A stretch of DNA of 64,000 nt, taken from assembly GCF_000801105.2 (NCBI RefSeq), contig NC_079516.1:9610001-9674000 (forward strand), written 5' to 3'. A program made the position numbers and the translations under genes. The notes below the pieces were generated by a model. It was not told the DNA's origin and searched no databases. It saw nothing but the letters and a program-made list of their open reading frames with translations. Source of the DNA: Raphanus sativus (Eukaryota > Streptophyta > Magnoliopsida > Brassicales > Brassicaceae). Positions 35,270-49,999 of this stretch are shown here, in pieces (positions within the stretch are counted from its first letter, which is position 1; every line of letters starts with the position of its first letter).

Positions 35270-35796
35270 ATAAATATAACTTTTGACTAATTCGCGACTG
35301 CCTAACAAAAAATTAGTTACGCTCAACAAAAAATGTAAATCACATGTTTGTAACAGTTTTTACTGACTGATTAGCGACTGAGTTATGAAAAAAACACATT
35401 AATCGCAGAAACAGTTGCAAATGTGGCGACTGATATGCGACTGCCTAACAAAAAATTATGTATGCCTACCCAAAAATGTAAACCACGTGTTTGTACCGGT
35501 TTTTAATAACTGATTCACAGTTGAGTTATAAAAACATACATCAGTCGCCAAATTAGTCTCAAATTTGGCGATTGATATGCGACTAACGTATACCGACTTC
35601 GTATCAGTCGACGTTCAGTCATTAGTTTACAACTGTTTTGGCGACTAAACAATTTGGTCTCTATATAGAGACTGATTTACGACCAATTTGACGAAGTTGC
35701 AGTGTAGTTGCTAAATAGTCGGTACGTAGTCGTTAAATTTTGCAACTACACTATTAGTCGCAACCCGCAGTCGTTAAACACAGGTTTTCTGTAGTG
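35270..35796. mobile_element. CACTA-like end with subterminal repeats
   Basis: The right boundary CAGGTTTTCTGTAGTG (35781-35796) is the complement of CACTACAGAAAACCTG, a CACTA-type terminus. Inside it, GCGACTG/CAGTCGC words occur repeatedly on both strands, and a block of about 120 bp (TTCGCGACTGCCTAACAAAA and following) is tandemly repeated near 35290 and 35428. The opposite terminus is not found, so the left boundary given is where the repeats begin. Confidence 0.5.
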
Positions 35797-36323
35797 CCAC
35801 CGAGATCCATGTGTCATGCCAGAATCGCGATATTAAACTAAGACCCTACCGTATATCTCACACCCTTTTTAAGGAGTTCTCTCGCTGCCAACATACTCTT
35901 CCATTCATAAGATTCTTATGATGAATTAGAGCTACTAATCTCTAAGGAGTTTGTATAACGGTAATATCTTCCTTTTAAAATCCTTGCGAGAAGAAAGTTA
36001 GGATATTGTAATAACAATCATAATTGCTTCTCAAGCAGTGCAAGATTAAAGGTTTTTTAGGTCTTTGAGTATTAAACTTTTTTTTGTTAATAGTTTACAA
36101 ATTTTATCCCACACTATCGAGTGAAATCCTTTTTTATTTTGTTTTGAGTTACACCAGTATTTAGCTATGATCTTTTTAGCTTATTATTATCTCATGTGAA
36201 AGCTCTTGATGACGAATATTCAATCTTACGAATATTCAATCTTGTTAATTACACATTAATCATTAATGGAAAATATACCAACCTTGTAACTGACGATTAA
36301 GGCCAATTTTGAGAGTTTAAACG
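35797..36323. other. AT-rich spacer
   Basis: No gene or clear repeat boundary recognised between the CACTA-like end and the SINE. Confidence 0.35.
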
Positions 36324-36530
36324 TTTTTTTTTTTGGATTATACAGAGGTATCCTGGCTTTCACAGAAGTGGGTCCAGACTAGTCACGTGTTTGCAGCCTA
36401 CGTTATCAGTCCACATGTCGGTCTCTTGTCCCTGGCGATGCCGAAATGTTAGTTCTCCAGTAACCAGCGGGATTCGAACCCAGGTCTGTATTGGGGCCGA
36501 AGCTCCCTCAAGACCAGATATCGAACTTGA
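36324..36530 (-). mobile_element. tRNA-derived SINE
   Basis: On the minus strand a B box GGGTTCGAATCCC (complement of 36469-36481) follows a degenerate A-box-like TGGTCTTGAGGG by about 35 bases, and the element ends in a poly-A tail (T run at 36324-36334 on the plus strand). The size of about 200 bp and this layout fit a plant SINE. No target duplication was identified by eye. Confidence 0.6.
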
Positions 36531-36594
36531 TTAAAAAATGAGATCAAGGAGAGGAATAGAAAGAATCAGTCTCTGCCCTCATTTAACCGAATAA

Positions 36595-36849
36595 GAGCAT
36601 CTTTATCAGTGAATTTTATGGGGAGGTTCACAAAAAAAATATTATTTTTTTTTACTGTTTGATTTTTTTTTAAAGGAATAATCGAACCAACCGCGGACCG
36701 CCACGTGTCGAATGGTCCGCGAAATAATGATGATACAGATTCAATGAGAAGAACTCGCGGGGAAGAGGTTTATAAAAATTGATTTATTTTAATATTTTTT
36801 TTTGGGGAATTTGGTGAACCTCGTTTAACATCCCCCAATAGGGATGCTC
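36595..36849. mobile_element. PIF/Harbinger MITE
   Basis: A 255-bp element with inverted ends GAGCATC (36595-36601) and GATGCTC (36843-36849), both flanked by TAA (36592-36594 and 36850-36852). A related MITE family is seen at 16297-16938. No coding capacity. Confidence 0.65.
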
Positions 36850-36852
36850 TAA

Positions 36853-37936
36853 CTAGACGTCACGCGCCCTTCTTTGCCACACGTAAATATTTAGCTGCAG
36901 AATCTGAACCTGACACCAACTGACATACTATCTGACACATGATACAATAACACTAGCCCAAATTCGGCTACAGCCTAAACCTCTAGCAACTCTCTCACCT
37001 TGCGTGGATAGGGAGGTAATTGCGCGGTCCCTTGATACCCGGGTATGCAAATACAGTTTTTATATTGATGAGTCCTACCTAATTACCGATTTAAATTAGG
37101 ATATTGAGTGAAACAGGCCTTTTATTTTCCTCCTATTTATTCCATTTTTCCCAATCACATTCTAAATATAAGATAAACAATCATATGTCATTTAAAATAA
37201 TTATTTATTATAGGCTTCGGTGTTTCGTTTTGATTGACTCAGATATTATCAAAGTTTGTTTTTTTTGCTTGAAGGAAAAAAAAATTGGAGGAGAAAGAAA
37301 TTCCAAAAGTCACAGCTATGCACAACGAGTTTCAGATTTGCGAGAAATCTCTCTTACCTGGAAGAAACTCTCGGTACGTTTAAAGACTTGAAGACAAAAA
37401 GTTTCGAACATTTTCAGATTAATTAAACATACCTTTTGAGTAATCGTTTGTTTTGTCGGCAACTTTAACTAGTCTTTCTTTCGGTTACATCAAGATTTTG
37501 ACGTAAATAATTAATTCACAATCAAAACAAAAGAAACACATGCAGGAGGAGAAGTTGTACTGAAAGTCTGAAAACATTAATGAAGAACTAAACAATACAC
37601 ACGGCAAGAGGAAGAAAAACAAAACACACGGGATGTTATTGAAAAAGTCATATTAATGGTTTCAAAGTCAAAAACTTGGAACTTTTCAAGAAATGCCTAC
37701 TCGCCGGTAGTCTTCGTTCACCTTCGTCTCTCTGTTTATATTATGACATAAAAGACTTATTTCATGATTGCAAATAAACAAAGAAAGAAAGAAGTGGACA
37801 AAATAAAGTAATACTATCAAACTGCGTTTCTGAATTTTAAATTCTGTGGAAACTATAGTATATTAGATAGTATTTACGGGGAGAAAACTTTTCAAAAATT
37901 AGGCTATTCTCGCTTGAGGTTGTTCTGTGAGCTCTA
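36853..37936 (+). promoter_or_regulatory. Upstream region of the MLO gene
   Basis: No gene seen; the short frames at 37104-37391 and 37837-38034 look accidental (the latter is antisense to MLO exon 1). The MLO promoter and 5' leader must lie in the last few hundred bases. A TTATATTATG sequence near 37735-37745 is a possible TATA region but I cannot place the start with confidence. Confidence 0.35.
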
Positions 37937-40900
37937 ATGGCTGATGATAAGGTGTATGAAAGAACGCTACAGCAGACTTCCACGTGGGCGGTCGCCGTGG
38001 TTTGCTTCTTCTTGCTTCTAATTTCGATCATCATTGAGAAACTGATTCACAAATTAGGAACAGTAAGTCCCTTTTTTATTTACCTCTTTCTCCTTCTTGA
38101 ATCTTGATTCTCTGTTTCTGAGTCAGTTTTTAGGTGTTCTTGATTCTCTGTTCTTCTTTTTGCTCTGTTTCTGAGGCTTTTTATTTCTTCTTGGTTCTTT
38201 GTTTCTTCTTTTTGCTCTGTTTCTGTGTTAGTTTAGTTCTTCATCATCCCAAAATTTAAATTTGATCTCATAGATTAAAAGTAATTTATGTTCGAAACAG
38301 CCAAATCCAAAAGGTGGTTTATGTTTTATTTTATTTTGTGTTTGCGTTGGTTTCATAATGATTGTTGCTCTGTTTCTGATGCTAAAACATAATAACAAAT
38401 CCATCTACTTATGACAGTGGTTTAAAAGGAAGAATAAAAAAGCTCTGTATGAAGCTCTTGAAAAGGTGAAAGCAGGTAAAAAAAGGCTCTGAATATTAGT
38501 TTTAAATTTTATTATTTCCCTCCCAAAGATTTATTTAAATATAGAGCTTAGTCTTCTTTTTGCTTGTAATGACTTAAATGTAAAATTTGCAGAGCTTATG
38601 CTGATGGGGTTCATCTCACTACTGCTAACAATTGGACAAAACTATATCTCACAAATTTGCATCTCCGAGAGCGTCGCAGCATCAATGCGCCCTTGCAGTA
38701 GATCCGAAGAGTTGAAAAAGTACCCACCTAAGAAAGAAGATACGGGAAATGACCAAGGAGATGACGAAAACTCGGGTCGAAAGCTTCTGGAGTTAGTCGA
38801 ATCTTTCATTCCTCGAAGAAGTTTGGCTACCAAAGGCTATGACAAGTGTGCAGAGAAGGTAAACAACTTCACTCTTCATCAGAAATCTTATCTTTAATTA
38901 TGTAAAACCCTTATTTCGAAATTTTTGACATATGATTCTTTAAATGTTTGTTTCCAGGGACAAGTGGCTTTTGTATCGTCCTACGGGATGCATCAGCTGC
39001 ATATATTCATTTTCGTTCTTGCTGTTTGTCATGTGATCTACTGCATTCTTACTTATGCTTTGGGAAAGACCAAGGTACATTCTCTCACGTTACTTACATC
39101 CACATTATGGTCAAAACTGGTTGAGATCTTGCTTCTTTTTTTTTTGCTAAAGAATGGATTTACCTTTGTTTCTTACTTCAACATCAGATGAGAAGATGGA
39201 AGAGGTGGGAAGAGGAGACAAAGACAATTGAATATCAGTATTCACACGGTATATACATATAGCTTACAAACTTTGAACAGATGAGACAAAGACAACGAGG
39301 CATCTTTTTTGAGTAATGCAGATCCTGAGAGGTTTAGGTTTGCGAGGGATACATCTTTCGGGCGTAGACATCTTAACTTCTGGAGCAAATCGACTGTTAC
39401 ACTGTGGATCGCATGTTTCTTCAGACAGTTTTTTGGATCAGTAACCAAAGTTGATTACTTAACGCTGAGACATGGTTTCATTATGGTAAAACAACTCAAA
39501 ACCTTTTTGGTCTTCTCTTTAAATCTTAAGACAAAGTTCTCACGTCATTTCAAATGATCTTTTGTTCTTCTTCTTCTTCAGGCTCATTTGGCTCCAGGGA
39601 GTGATGCGAGGTTCGATTTCCGAAAGTACATTCAGAGATCATTAGAAGAAGACTTCAAAACTATCGTCGAGATCAGTCCTGTTATATGGTTTGTGGCCGT
39701 GCTATTCCTCCTGACCAACACAAACGGTACAATCATCTTCAAAATATCTCTTAAAACCCTTTCACAACTTTCCCAAAACTAATATATATATTTTTGATCT
39801 TTCTTTCTTATGAACAGGATTGAATTCTTACCTCTGGCAACCATTCATTCCCTTAGTAGTAAGCAACAAAACCTCTTACAAGAAGCATTTTTCGGTTACG
39901 GTTACGTCTCTTTAACAAGGATGAATGTATAAAAACAAACAAACTGCAGGTGATACTTATAGTTGGAACAAAACTTCAAGTGATAATAACAAAACTAGGA
40001 CTTCTAATCCAAGAGAAAGGGGACATAGTGAAAGGCATGCCGCTTGTTCAGCCCGGTGATCATCTCTTCTGGTTCGGTCGTCCTCGTTTCATTCTCTTCC
40101 TCGTTCACTTAGTCCTTTTCACGGTACCATATACATAAACTTTCACAATCTTTTTCCTTCTTCCTTACAACAAAAGAAAACATGATTGAAAACAAATATT
40201 AAAAAAACAAACATGTTTGCCAATTTGCAGAATGCGTTTCAACTAGCCTTCTTTGCCTGGACTACGGTAAGCAAGCATAGTAATTCCACATTCTCCATCA
40301 CCAATTTCTCAAGCAGCCTTTACTGAAGAAATACACACTTGTTGTTTTTTCTATAGTATGAGTTCAAGCTCGAGAACTGTTTCCACAAGAACACTGTAGA
40401 TGTTGTCATCAGAATCTCAGTTGGGTAAGTAAAATCTTTAAGATTTAACCAATCATACCCCTTTAAAATCTAACAAAGTCACAATCTGTCAATCTATGCA
40501 GAGTTGTTGTACAGGTTCTTTGCAGCTATGTTACTCTTCCTCTTTACGCTCTTGTTACTCAGGTACAAAGACATAAAACTAAGCAATAGAGTGTGGAACT
40601 TTTTCAGTTTAAAATTCTGAACGTTTTGAATATTTTTGTGTAGATGGGTTCCAAGATGAAACCAACAGTGTTCAACGAGAGAGTAGCGATCGCTTTAAAG
40701 AGTTGGCATCACACAGCTAAGAAGCAGATGAAACATGGAAGAACCTCAGAGTCAACGACGCCTTTCTCTAGCCGTCCAGCTACACCATCACACGGTTCTT
40801 CTCCGATCCATCTCCTCCACAACGTCCACAAACGAAGCAGAAGCGCTGATGAAAGTTTCGCTAACTCAATATCTCCGAGGAGAAACTCTGACTTCGATAC

Positions 40901-41105
40901 GTGGGATGTTGAGTCTCAACAGGAACCTTCTTCTTCTTCTTCCGCGAAGCATCATTCTAGGTTTAGGGAAGGAGACTCAGAGAACATGAGGAAGCCTTCT
41001 TCTTCTTCTTCAGCTGTGGAGCTTCCTCCTGGACCTGGACAAATAAGAACTCACCAGCATGAGATTAGTAGTATTAGCTTGAGGGATTTTTCTTTTAAGC
41101 GATGA
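37937..41105 (+). CDS. MLO6: MLO-family seven-transmembrane protein, MLO6 type
   Basis: Plasma-membrane protein of the MLO family; the Arabidopsis MLO2/6/12 group are susceptibility factors for powdery mildew. Thirteen exons: 37937-38062, 38418-38475, 38593-38858, 38958-39074, 39188-39248, 39322-39485, 39582-39726, 39818-39858, 39950-40123, 40231-40266, 40357-40424, 40502-40562, 40644-41105. All junctions are GT-AG and keep frame, giving 592 residues. Visible landmarks: first membrane segment (residues 18-35), the [11 protein letters not shown] segment, the invariant [14 protein letters not shown] loop, [10 protein letters not shown]...HGFIMAHLAPGS, the calmodulin-binding helix ([16 protein letters not shown]), a Ser-rich tail and the terminal DFSFKR motif. 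Position between RALF-like and LHCA3 genes matches Arabidopsis MLO6 (At1g61560), and residue choice fits MLO6 better than MLO2 or MLO12. Confidence 0.92.
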
Positions 41106-41624
41106 TTTTTCTTTCTTATATTGATTATTTATTAATATGTTTATAAGTTTCTATGGAAACAGTGTTCTTGTGTACATTTCACCTTTTTTATATATAATTA
41201 TTTCTCGTTTTAAATCTGTCACTTTTCAACTTTTAGCTACCAAAGTGTTATCTTATTGCTATAGACAATGTCTCAGGAAAAAATCTATGGAAAAGAAAAC
41301 TCTGAGCTAGCTAAAAAAATGTTCACATTGATATTCTTTGTGATGAGTGTGCTTTTCAAGCGTTACATAATTTCATAACAATTAAATATTTTAACTGAGT
41401 TTTTTTGGTTATTGCTAAATACCAACCATTAATCCTAGAAGTTGTTTCATTATGGCCACTGATATTGTCATTTCTTACAAAAGACGAATATGTTTACACA
41501 TGGTGTTACAACACAAAGAAACTGATGGTACCAAAGAGAAAGAAACAAGACTGTAGGATACAAGAGAATGGGAGACCAACAGACAACACCATGGGATGGT
41601 ATGATATGATATGTTATGATCACC
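41106..41624. other. Convergent intergenic region MLO6 / LHCA3
   Basis: The two genes end tail to tail 519 bp apart; the region must hold both 3' UTRs. No clear additional gene; the 77-codon frame at 41405-41638 overlaps the LHCA3 end and is accidental. Confidence 0.5.
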
Positions 41625-42619
41625 TCAGTGGAACTTGAGGCTGGTCAAGACATTGTTGTTGACGGGATCCGCCAAATGATCAAGAAGGTTCTGGTAAGGT
41701 CCCACACCGGTCACTAGTCCCTGGATAAAATAGCCAAGGATGGCGAGCATTGCCAGTCTACCGTTCTTGACCTCCTTGAGTTTCAACTCCTTCATCGACT
41801 TCTCGTCTTTTCCAAACCCTAGAGGGTTGAAGAAAGGTCCACCGGGGTAAGCCGGGTTACCTGAACCGGCGAAACCTTTCTCTAGACCCAAGAAGTATTG
41901 TTTACCCATAGATCCTGGGTTGTACCAGTCCTGCAACCTCCTGTGCTCAGCAAAACCCATCAAAGCCATCTCGAGAACAAAGAGTGTGTAAGGGTCTGCC
42001 CAGTAGCTGTACGTCCCTGCAGGTGGAATCACACCGGTCTGGAACCAGGGAAGAGCAGTGTCTGCTGGAATCAGACCGGCCTTTCCTAGAATCTCAGGTG
42101 CAATAGCTCCAGCTGCACCCAACATAGCAAACCGCCCGTTGATGATCTCTCCGTAGGCTAGCCATCTCGGCTCGATGAACCCTCCAGTACCCTCTGGGTC
42201 TGAAAGACCAAGCGGGTCAAATCCAAAGTCGCCAGGTAAGCTGCAGAATCACAGCAACTCTCCAGTTAAAGAAATCAGTTTTCTAATAAACTTTACACGT
42301 CTTGAAGATTAAAGAAATCAAATCTTTGTAATTATTACCTGCCATCCAAGTAAGAGAGACTCTGTGATGATGCAAACCACAATTGCCTGTTTGCTCCTTG
42401 CTGAAACCAAAACACACAAATCCACGATCAGAAACTATTCAGTTCACACTGTTTGTTAAGTAAATAGAGAGCATCATGTACCTTGGCAGGTGGAGTTGAG
42501 GCAGCCTTAACAACCAACTTCCTCTGTGATACGGACACAGCTGGTTTTGTGCCGAATATCTGTCTAGCTGTCTGAACAGAGGAGGTAAGTGAAGAAGACA
42601 CAAGCGCTTGTGCTGCCAT
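41625..42619 (-). CDS. LHCA3: Photosystem I light-harvesting protein LHCA3
   Basis: Chlorophyll a/b-binding antenna protein of photosystem I in the thylakoid membrane. Exons (minus) 42619-42482, 42400-42339 and 42240-41625 give 271 residues. Residues 1 to about 40 are a chloroplast transit peptide rich in Ser, Thr and Ala ([20 protein letters not shown]). The mature protein shows the LHC helices: [15 protein letters not shown] (helix B with the chlorophyll-ligating Glu-Arg pair), the middle helix ending [11 protein letters not shown], and [18 protein letters not shown] (helix A/C repeat). The ending VLTSLKFH is typical of LHCA3. It sits next to MLO6 as in Arabidopsis (At1g61520). Confidence 0.95.
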
Positions 42620-42800
42620 TTTTTTTGCTTAAACTTTTTCTCTTCTGTCACCAAGAGACGATGATTATTGAGTAATGGTCTGCAGGGAACTGTTAAAGAG
42701 TACAAGGAACAAGGTCCACTAGAACTACTTGTGGTTTTGAATTAGCCCAACTGGTTTTGGTCAGATTAGATTAGTATCTGCTTCACCAACTACATCTGCC

Positions 42801-42825
42801 CACGTGGCAACATGAGTTGGATAAG
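42801..42825 (-). promoter_or_regulatory. G-box and I-box upstream of LHCA3
   Basis: CACGTG (42801-42806) and GATAAG (42820-42825) lie about 180-205 bases upstream of the LHCA3 start codon. This pairing is a well-known light-response module of photosynthesis nuclear genes, fitting the gene's expected control. Confidence 0.6.
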
Positions 42826-42899
42826 AGATTTTGTTTGTGTTTTTTCTTATCTACCACACAAGAGCGAAAATAGTCTTTACATTAAAGCCAAGTGGATAA

Positions 42900-44998
42900 A
42901 AAAAATTATCAAATGATTTATTTATTGGCAAATTTGAATAGATATCTACCTCTGTGGTTAAAAGAACAACTTGGCTTTACTTTTAGCATGAATCAGTTCC
43001 CCATTGAACTATATAAATCAATTCAAATTTAAGTACAATATGTAAATTGTTTCAAATTGTATTGGCCGTTTGCTTCAGTTTTTTTTTTCCTGAAACACAC
43101 CTTTTGCTTCAGTTAAATCGTAAAATTCACAGCATTAAAGATTGGTAAGTCTCGAGGGTTGGCTCGAGTGCCTCTCACTGGCCCAGAACCATTAAATAAG
43201 TTGAAGATGTTAGACCGACGACCAGCCCACCAGCACTCTTTATGAATCTCTCTACATTGGTCATATTGGTATATATTTTCTTGTTGGAAAATATACTGTG
43301 GATCACCGATATATATTTCGACTTTATCATCTTCTTCTACTAGAAAGAGTATTTCATTACCATTCACATTTGACTTCATCATTCTGAGTCTAAAATCTTT
43401 TGTAAGCATTTTTCTAATTTTTTGCATAATTCATTTTTTCGAGGATTAAAACTCAAACTTTTTGCTTGAAAAATTGCTTTATCTGAGATTTGAAATCTAA
43501 ACATAAGTGCAGAAACTTTAAAACTTTGATCAATAGACTACAGTGCTTCCACGTGTGTTCTTGTATTATTTTCTGGTCATTTACTTAAGTCCGCTCATCA
43601 TTTTGTTATTTTGTCTAGTGGTTTGTATGAGAATGTAACAAATCCATCCGGTGAATTCCAGGTTAACTTTGCAGAGCATCGACCCCAACCTTTCAATTTT
43701 AAATCCTCACTGATTTCATAATTAGACTGTTAGTGCGTTTGACATTCACCTTTTAACAACCCTTCTACATGACAAGTTGTCACCAATTCTCACAAGACAA
43801 TTTGTCACCAATTTCCACAAGACAAACTATCACCCGTTGATCAGATAAATTGGTGACAACTTGTGCTGTGGGAAAGTTATTAAAGGTGAGGTTAGAGCTG
43901 GGAATTTGAGTTTTTACCCACGGGTCCCGTCCCATTTGATCCGCTGCGGAGCGGATGTGGGTCGACCGATTCAAAAAATTCAACATGCGGGTGCCAGTCG
44001 AGTCGAGTTTAAGCGGAACGGGTGCGGGTCGGCCGGATTTGAATCGCGGGTACCCGCTGACCCGCAAAAAAACTTATTTTTTTTCAAAGAAAAAAATAAA
44101 AAATTTGTAAAAATATATATAAAATATATATGCAATATTAGAAAATTATATAATCTTAATTATAAATATCTATTTTTAATTATAAATATATAATTTTACA
44201 AATTTAATAAAATTTAGTTAAACTATCTAATTGACTAAAAATATTCAAAATAACAAATAAAACAAATTAGAAAAATATTTTGAATACTCTTAAATATCTA
44301 AATCATCACATTTAACATATATAAAAAGATTAACATATTTAACTAATTTCAGATCTATTCGGATTTTAGTTCAGATTTTAGTTCGGAATATAATAAAGTT
44401 CCAAAATACTAACTTCATAAGTTCCGTTTGTTTATTTTTGTATAACAGTTCGAATCTGGTTTCGGCTTTTACGGTTCGAATTTAGGTAGATTTTTTGGGT
44501 TGGAGTAAAAGCTCTCAAGCCGAACATAGATAGATGTTTATATATTTCCTTTTGTCAAACAAAATAAAAATAAAATAAATGTGTATATATATATATACAG
44601 TATATATATCGCTGGTTCATGGTTGACGGGATAAAACGGAATTAGGTTTAACGAATTAACAAATACATGGAAATGACACAATTTTAAATACGAGGTCAAC
44701 CATTGCACGCTCAATTCCTTAATTTAAGTTAAATACTGGAATTCAAAGATTCAATGCATTTGGCTAACCGGTAAGCATTAGTATTACTATTTAATTTGCA
44801 TTATAGAACAAGGATTAAGTTGATCGTGAATAAAGTAATATAGAATCGTGGAAGATCGGCACTTGATCAACATTGTTTAGAGAATTTTACTTCACTAAGT
44901 ATTGAGTTTTGTTTTCTTGGCTTACTTTTCTCTTGCATACTTGTTCGTCTCTTACATTAATCTTAAAAGAGATTGTTCTTGGAGACACAAGAACGCTC
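42900..44998. other. Spacer with small fold-back and GC-rich repeat
   Basis: No certain gene. A 104-codon frame on the minus strand (43113-43427) has protein-like composition (acidic and Trp/Cys residues) but I do not recognise it. At about 43746-43889 inverted arms (CACCTTTTAACAAC and GTTATTAAAGGTG, plus GACAAGTTGTCACC and GGTGACAACTTG) form a small MITE-like fold-back. At 43915-44065 there is an unusually GC-rich patch repeating GCGGGT/ACCCGC words. The last 300 bp are the promoter of the receptor kinase and share TACGAGGTCAACCATT-like sequence with the second kinase at 53300. Confidence 0.45.
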
Positions 44999-47995
<2,997 letters not shown>

Positions 47996-48218
47996 GGGAA
48001 AAATTAAATGTTCGATGGAAATTGTAGAGCTGAGGAATGCTTATATTGTGAAATCAATTCTACAATCAATGAAAAACTCATCGATGAGTTTGTGAAGTTG
48101 TGAAACCAAAAAACTTTCGCAATAAAGCAGAATCAAAACCAAAATAAATCTATTTAAAAAAAAAACAGCACGCAGTAAGAATCTCAAGATAAAGAGAGTG
48201 TCATACATAATAATAAGA

Positions 48219-49687
48219 TCACTCGGACTGGAACACAAGTTGGCAAGAACTGGAAGCCCTGACGACAGCAGGCAATTCGTTGAGCATTTCTCGTCTTTTT
48301 GCTAACCTGAAGAGCCTTTTCGATTCAATGGGTTCTATGATGAAGGTTGCCTTCTTCAAGTGTCGTGCATTGCCTAGAATGTATCTGGCCACTTCTTTCT
48401 CTTCTTCTCTTATCCAATCAGGTCGTGTCCACACAAATGTCTCAAGATGCCACAACAAACATTGAGGGACACACTTGGGTTGGTTCCATTTCCCCGGCTC
48501 CATATTTTTCTTGTCCGAAACCAACTTTGGTTGTTGAGACGAATCCTGCACAAAGGAAAAGCAATGTATATTATTATTATTAATTAACAGACCTTCAAAA
48601 ACTGAAATTGCTTACATCAGTGAGCTTAAGAACTTGTAGCTTAGGAGAGCTATCAAGCATTACTGCAAGTAGATTCCACCACTCAACTTTATGTGAATAC
48701 ATCTCAAGATATACCAGCTGATAGAAGACAATTCCAGTAGGATATGCAATCTGGTCCATGAGACACTTATTAGTATTATTACAAAAAAAAAAAAAATAGT
48801 TCAATCAATCAAACCCGAGAAGTTACCTGCAAAGGTGATAAGTCCAAGCAAAGACGTTTGGTAGACTTAAGAGAAGCCATAATAGTCTCATTGGTTATAT
48901 TCGAAACATTGCTAACATTCGCCTCTATTAGCAGCTCAGGCGCGTTCTCAATAAGACAATGCTCATAACCTTTCAACATTTGAATATTCAAGCGTACCAA
49001 AGAAGGAGCGTTTATCACATATCCCCCAATCCCATTCTCTCTTCCAACAAAATTCTCACCGTAAAGAGACAGCGTCTTGAGAGATGGAGACTCGATAACG
49101 AATTTCACCACATCGTTATAAGATCGATGGACGACCAAATGTTCAAGATTCGGGCAGCTAGAGAAAAGGTTTCGAATAGACTCACTGTCTTTGTAAACCA
49201 CAGAGTGAAGATGAAGAGTTCTAAGGGAGTTGAGAGACACCAAAGAAGGAATATCTAGAAGAACGTGATGCTTGAACTTCAAGGTCTCAAGCGTGTCGAA
49301 ACAAAACAAGCTGCTTGGAAATCTGATGGGGGGATCGCTATAACCAAAGTGGAGATCAAGCTCGAGGTCACGCACGTGGCGTGTGATTGCGATTCCAGCC
49401 CATACTCCAATGTACACGTCGTCGCATCTATCGTTTAGTTTCAGATGGAGAGTGTTCAAGATGGGAGATTTATGTGAAAGCAAAGACTTGGAAACACTCT
49501 CTGCGAATTTCTTTATATCTCCTTTGGATTCGAACCGGAGAACCGGCACCATTTTCCAAACGCACCGCCATCGCTTAGACAGAACACTTGTGGCTATGAC
49601 AAGTTTTGTTGGGAGTAAAGACAATATCTGCAGAATCAAAGGTTCTGGTAACGCACTGATTCTGTCCACTACATCTCGCTTCCTCAA
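48219..49687 (-). CDS. F-box / LRR / FBD protein
   Basis: Likely substrate-recognition subunit of an SCF ubiquitin ligase; the target is unknown. Exons (minus) 49687-48827, 48750-48616 and 48545-48219 give 440 residues. The N-terminal F-box reads [21 protein letters not shown] and [10 protein letters not shown] (about residues 8-45), followed by leucine-rich repeats (for example [21 protein letters not shown]) and a C-terminal FBD domain ([12 protein letters not shown] onward, with [16 protein letters not shown]). This three-part structure defines a very large Brassicaceae family with fast turnover. Similar genes flank the S-domain kinase cluster in Arabidopsis (around At1g61330). Convergent with the kinase gene, 223 bp apart. 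Confidence 0.88.
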
Positions 49688-49999
49688 ACTTTCTCCACTA
49701 AAAAAAAATCAAACATTAAGATTTAAGAGTCAGAGTTTGAAGCTTACTGTACTGTCAAGAACGGTTCATAGAAGTAAAAGAAGATCGAACAGAGAAACTA
49801 ACCATTGTTCCATGTTCTTCGGATTCGTTCCTCCTCGTTACGAAGAATTGGACGCAGACAAACGTTTCGAAGAAATGGAGGAAGCGAAAGGTTTTAAGAC
49901 ACTAGGGCTTCATGATTATAACCGATCGGTTTTGGTCGGACCGAACCCAATCCAATATGGTCACTTTCGTCTAATTGGTTAATATACATACAATGTTGC
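49688..49999. other. F-box gene upstream region
   Basis: Holds the 5' UTR and promoter of the minus-strand F-box gene. The long plus-strand frame crossing this region (49383-49982) is antisense to the F-box coding exon and not a gene. Confidence 0.5.

Noticed and set aside
36469..36481. Possible tRNA gene (GGTTCGAATCC B box)
   Set aside because: No cloverleaf could be formed; poly-A tail and length indicate a SINE.
43113..43427. 104-codon minus-strand frame with protein-like composition
   Set aside because: Could not be linked to a family or to neighbouring exons; kept only as a remark in the spacer entry.
44909..44998. Upstream in-frame start for the S-domain kinase
   Set aside because: Adds 30 residues before the signal peptide; the paralogous fragment at 53596 supports the start at 44999.
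49383..49982. 199-codon plus-strand frame
   Set aside because: Antisense to the F-box coding exon and its upstream region; the minus-strand F-box protein explains the open frame.
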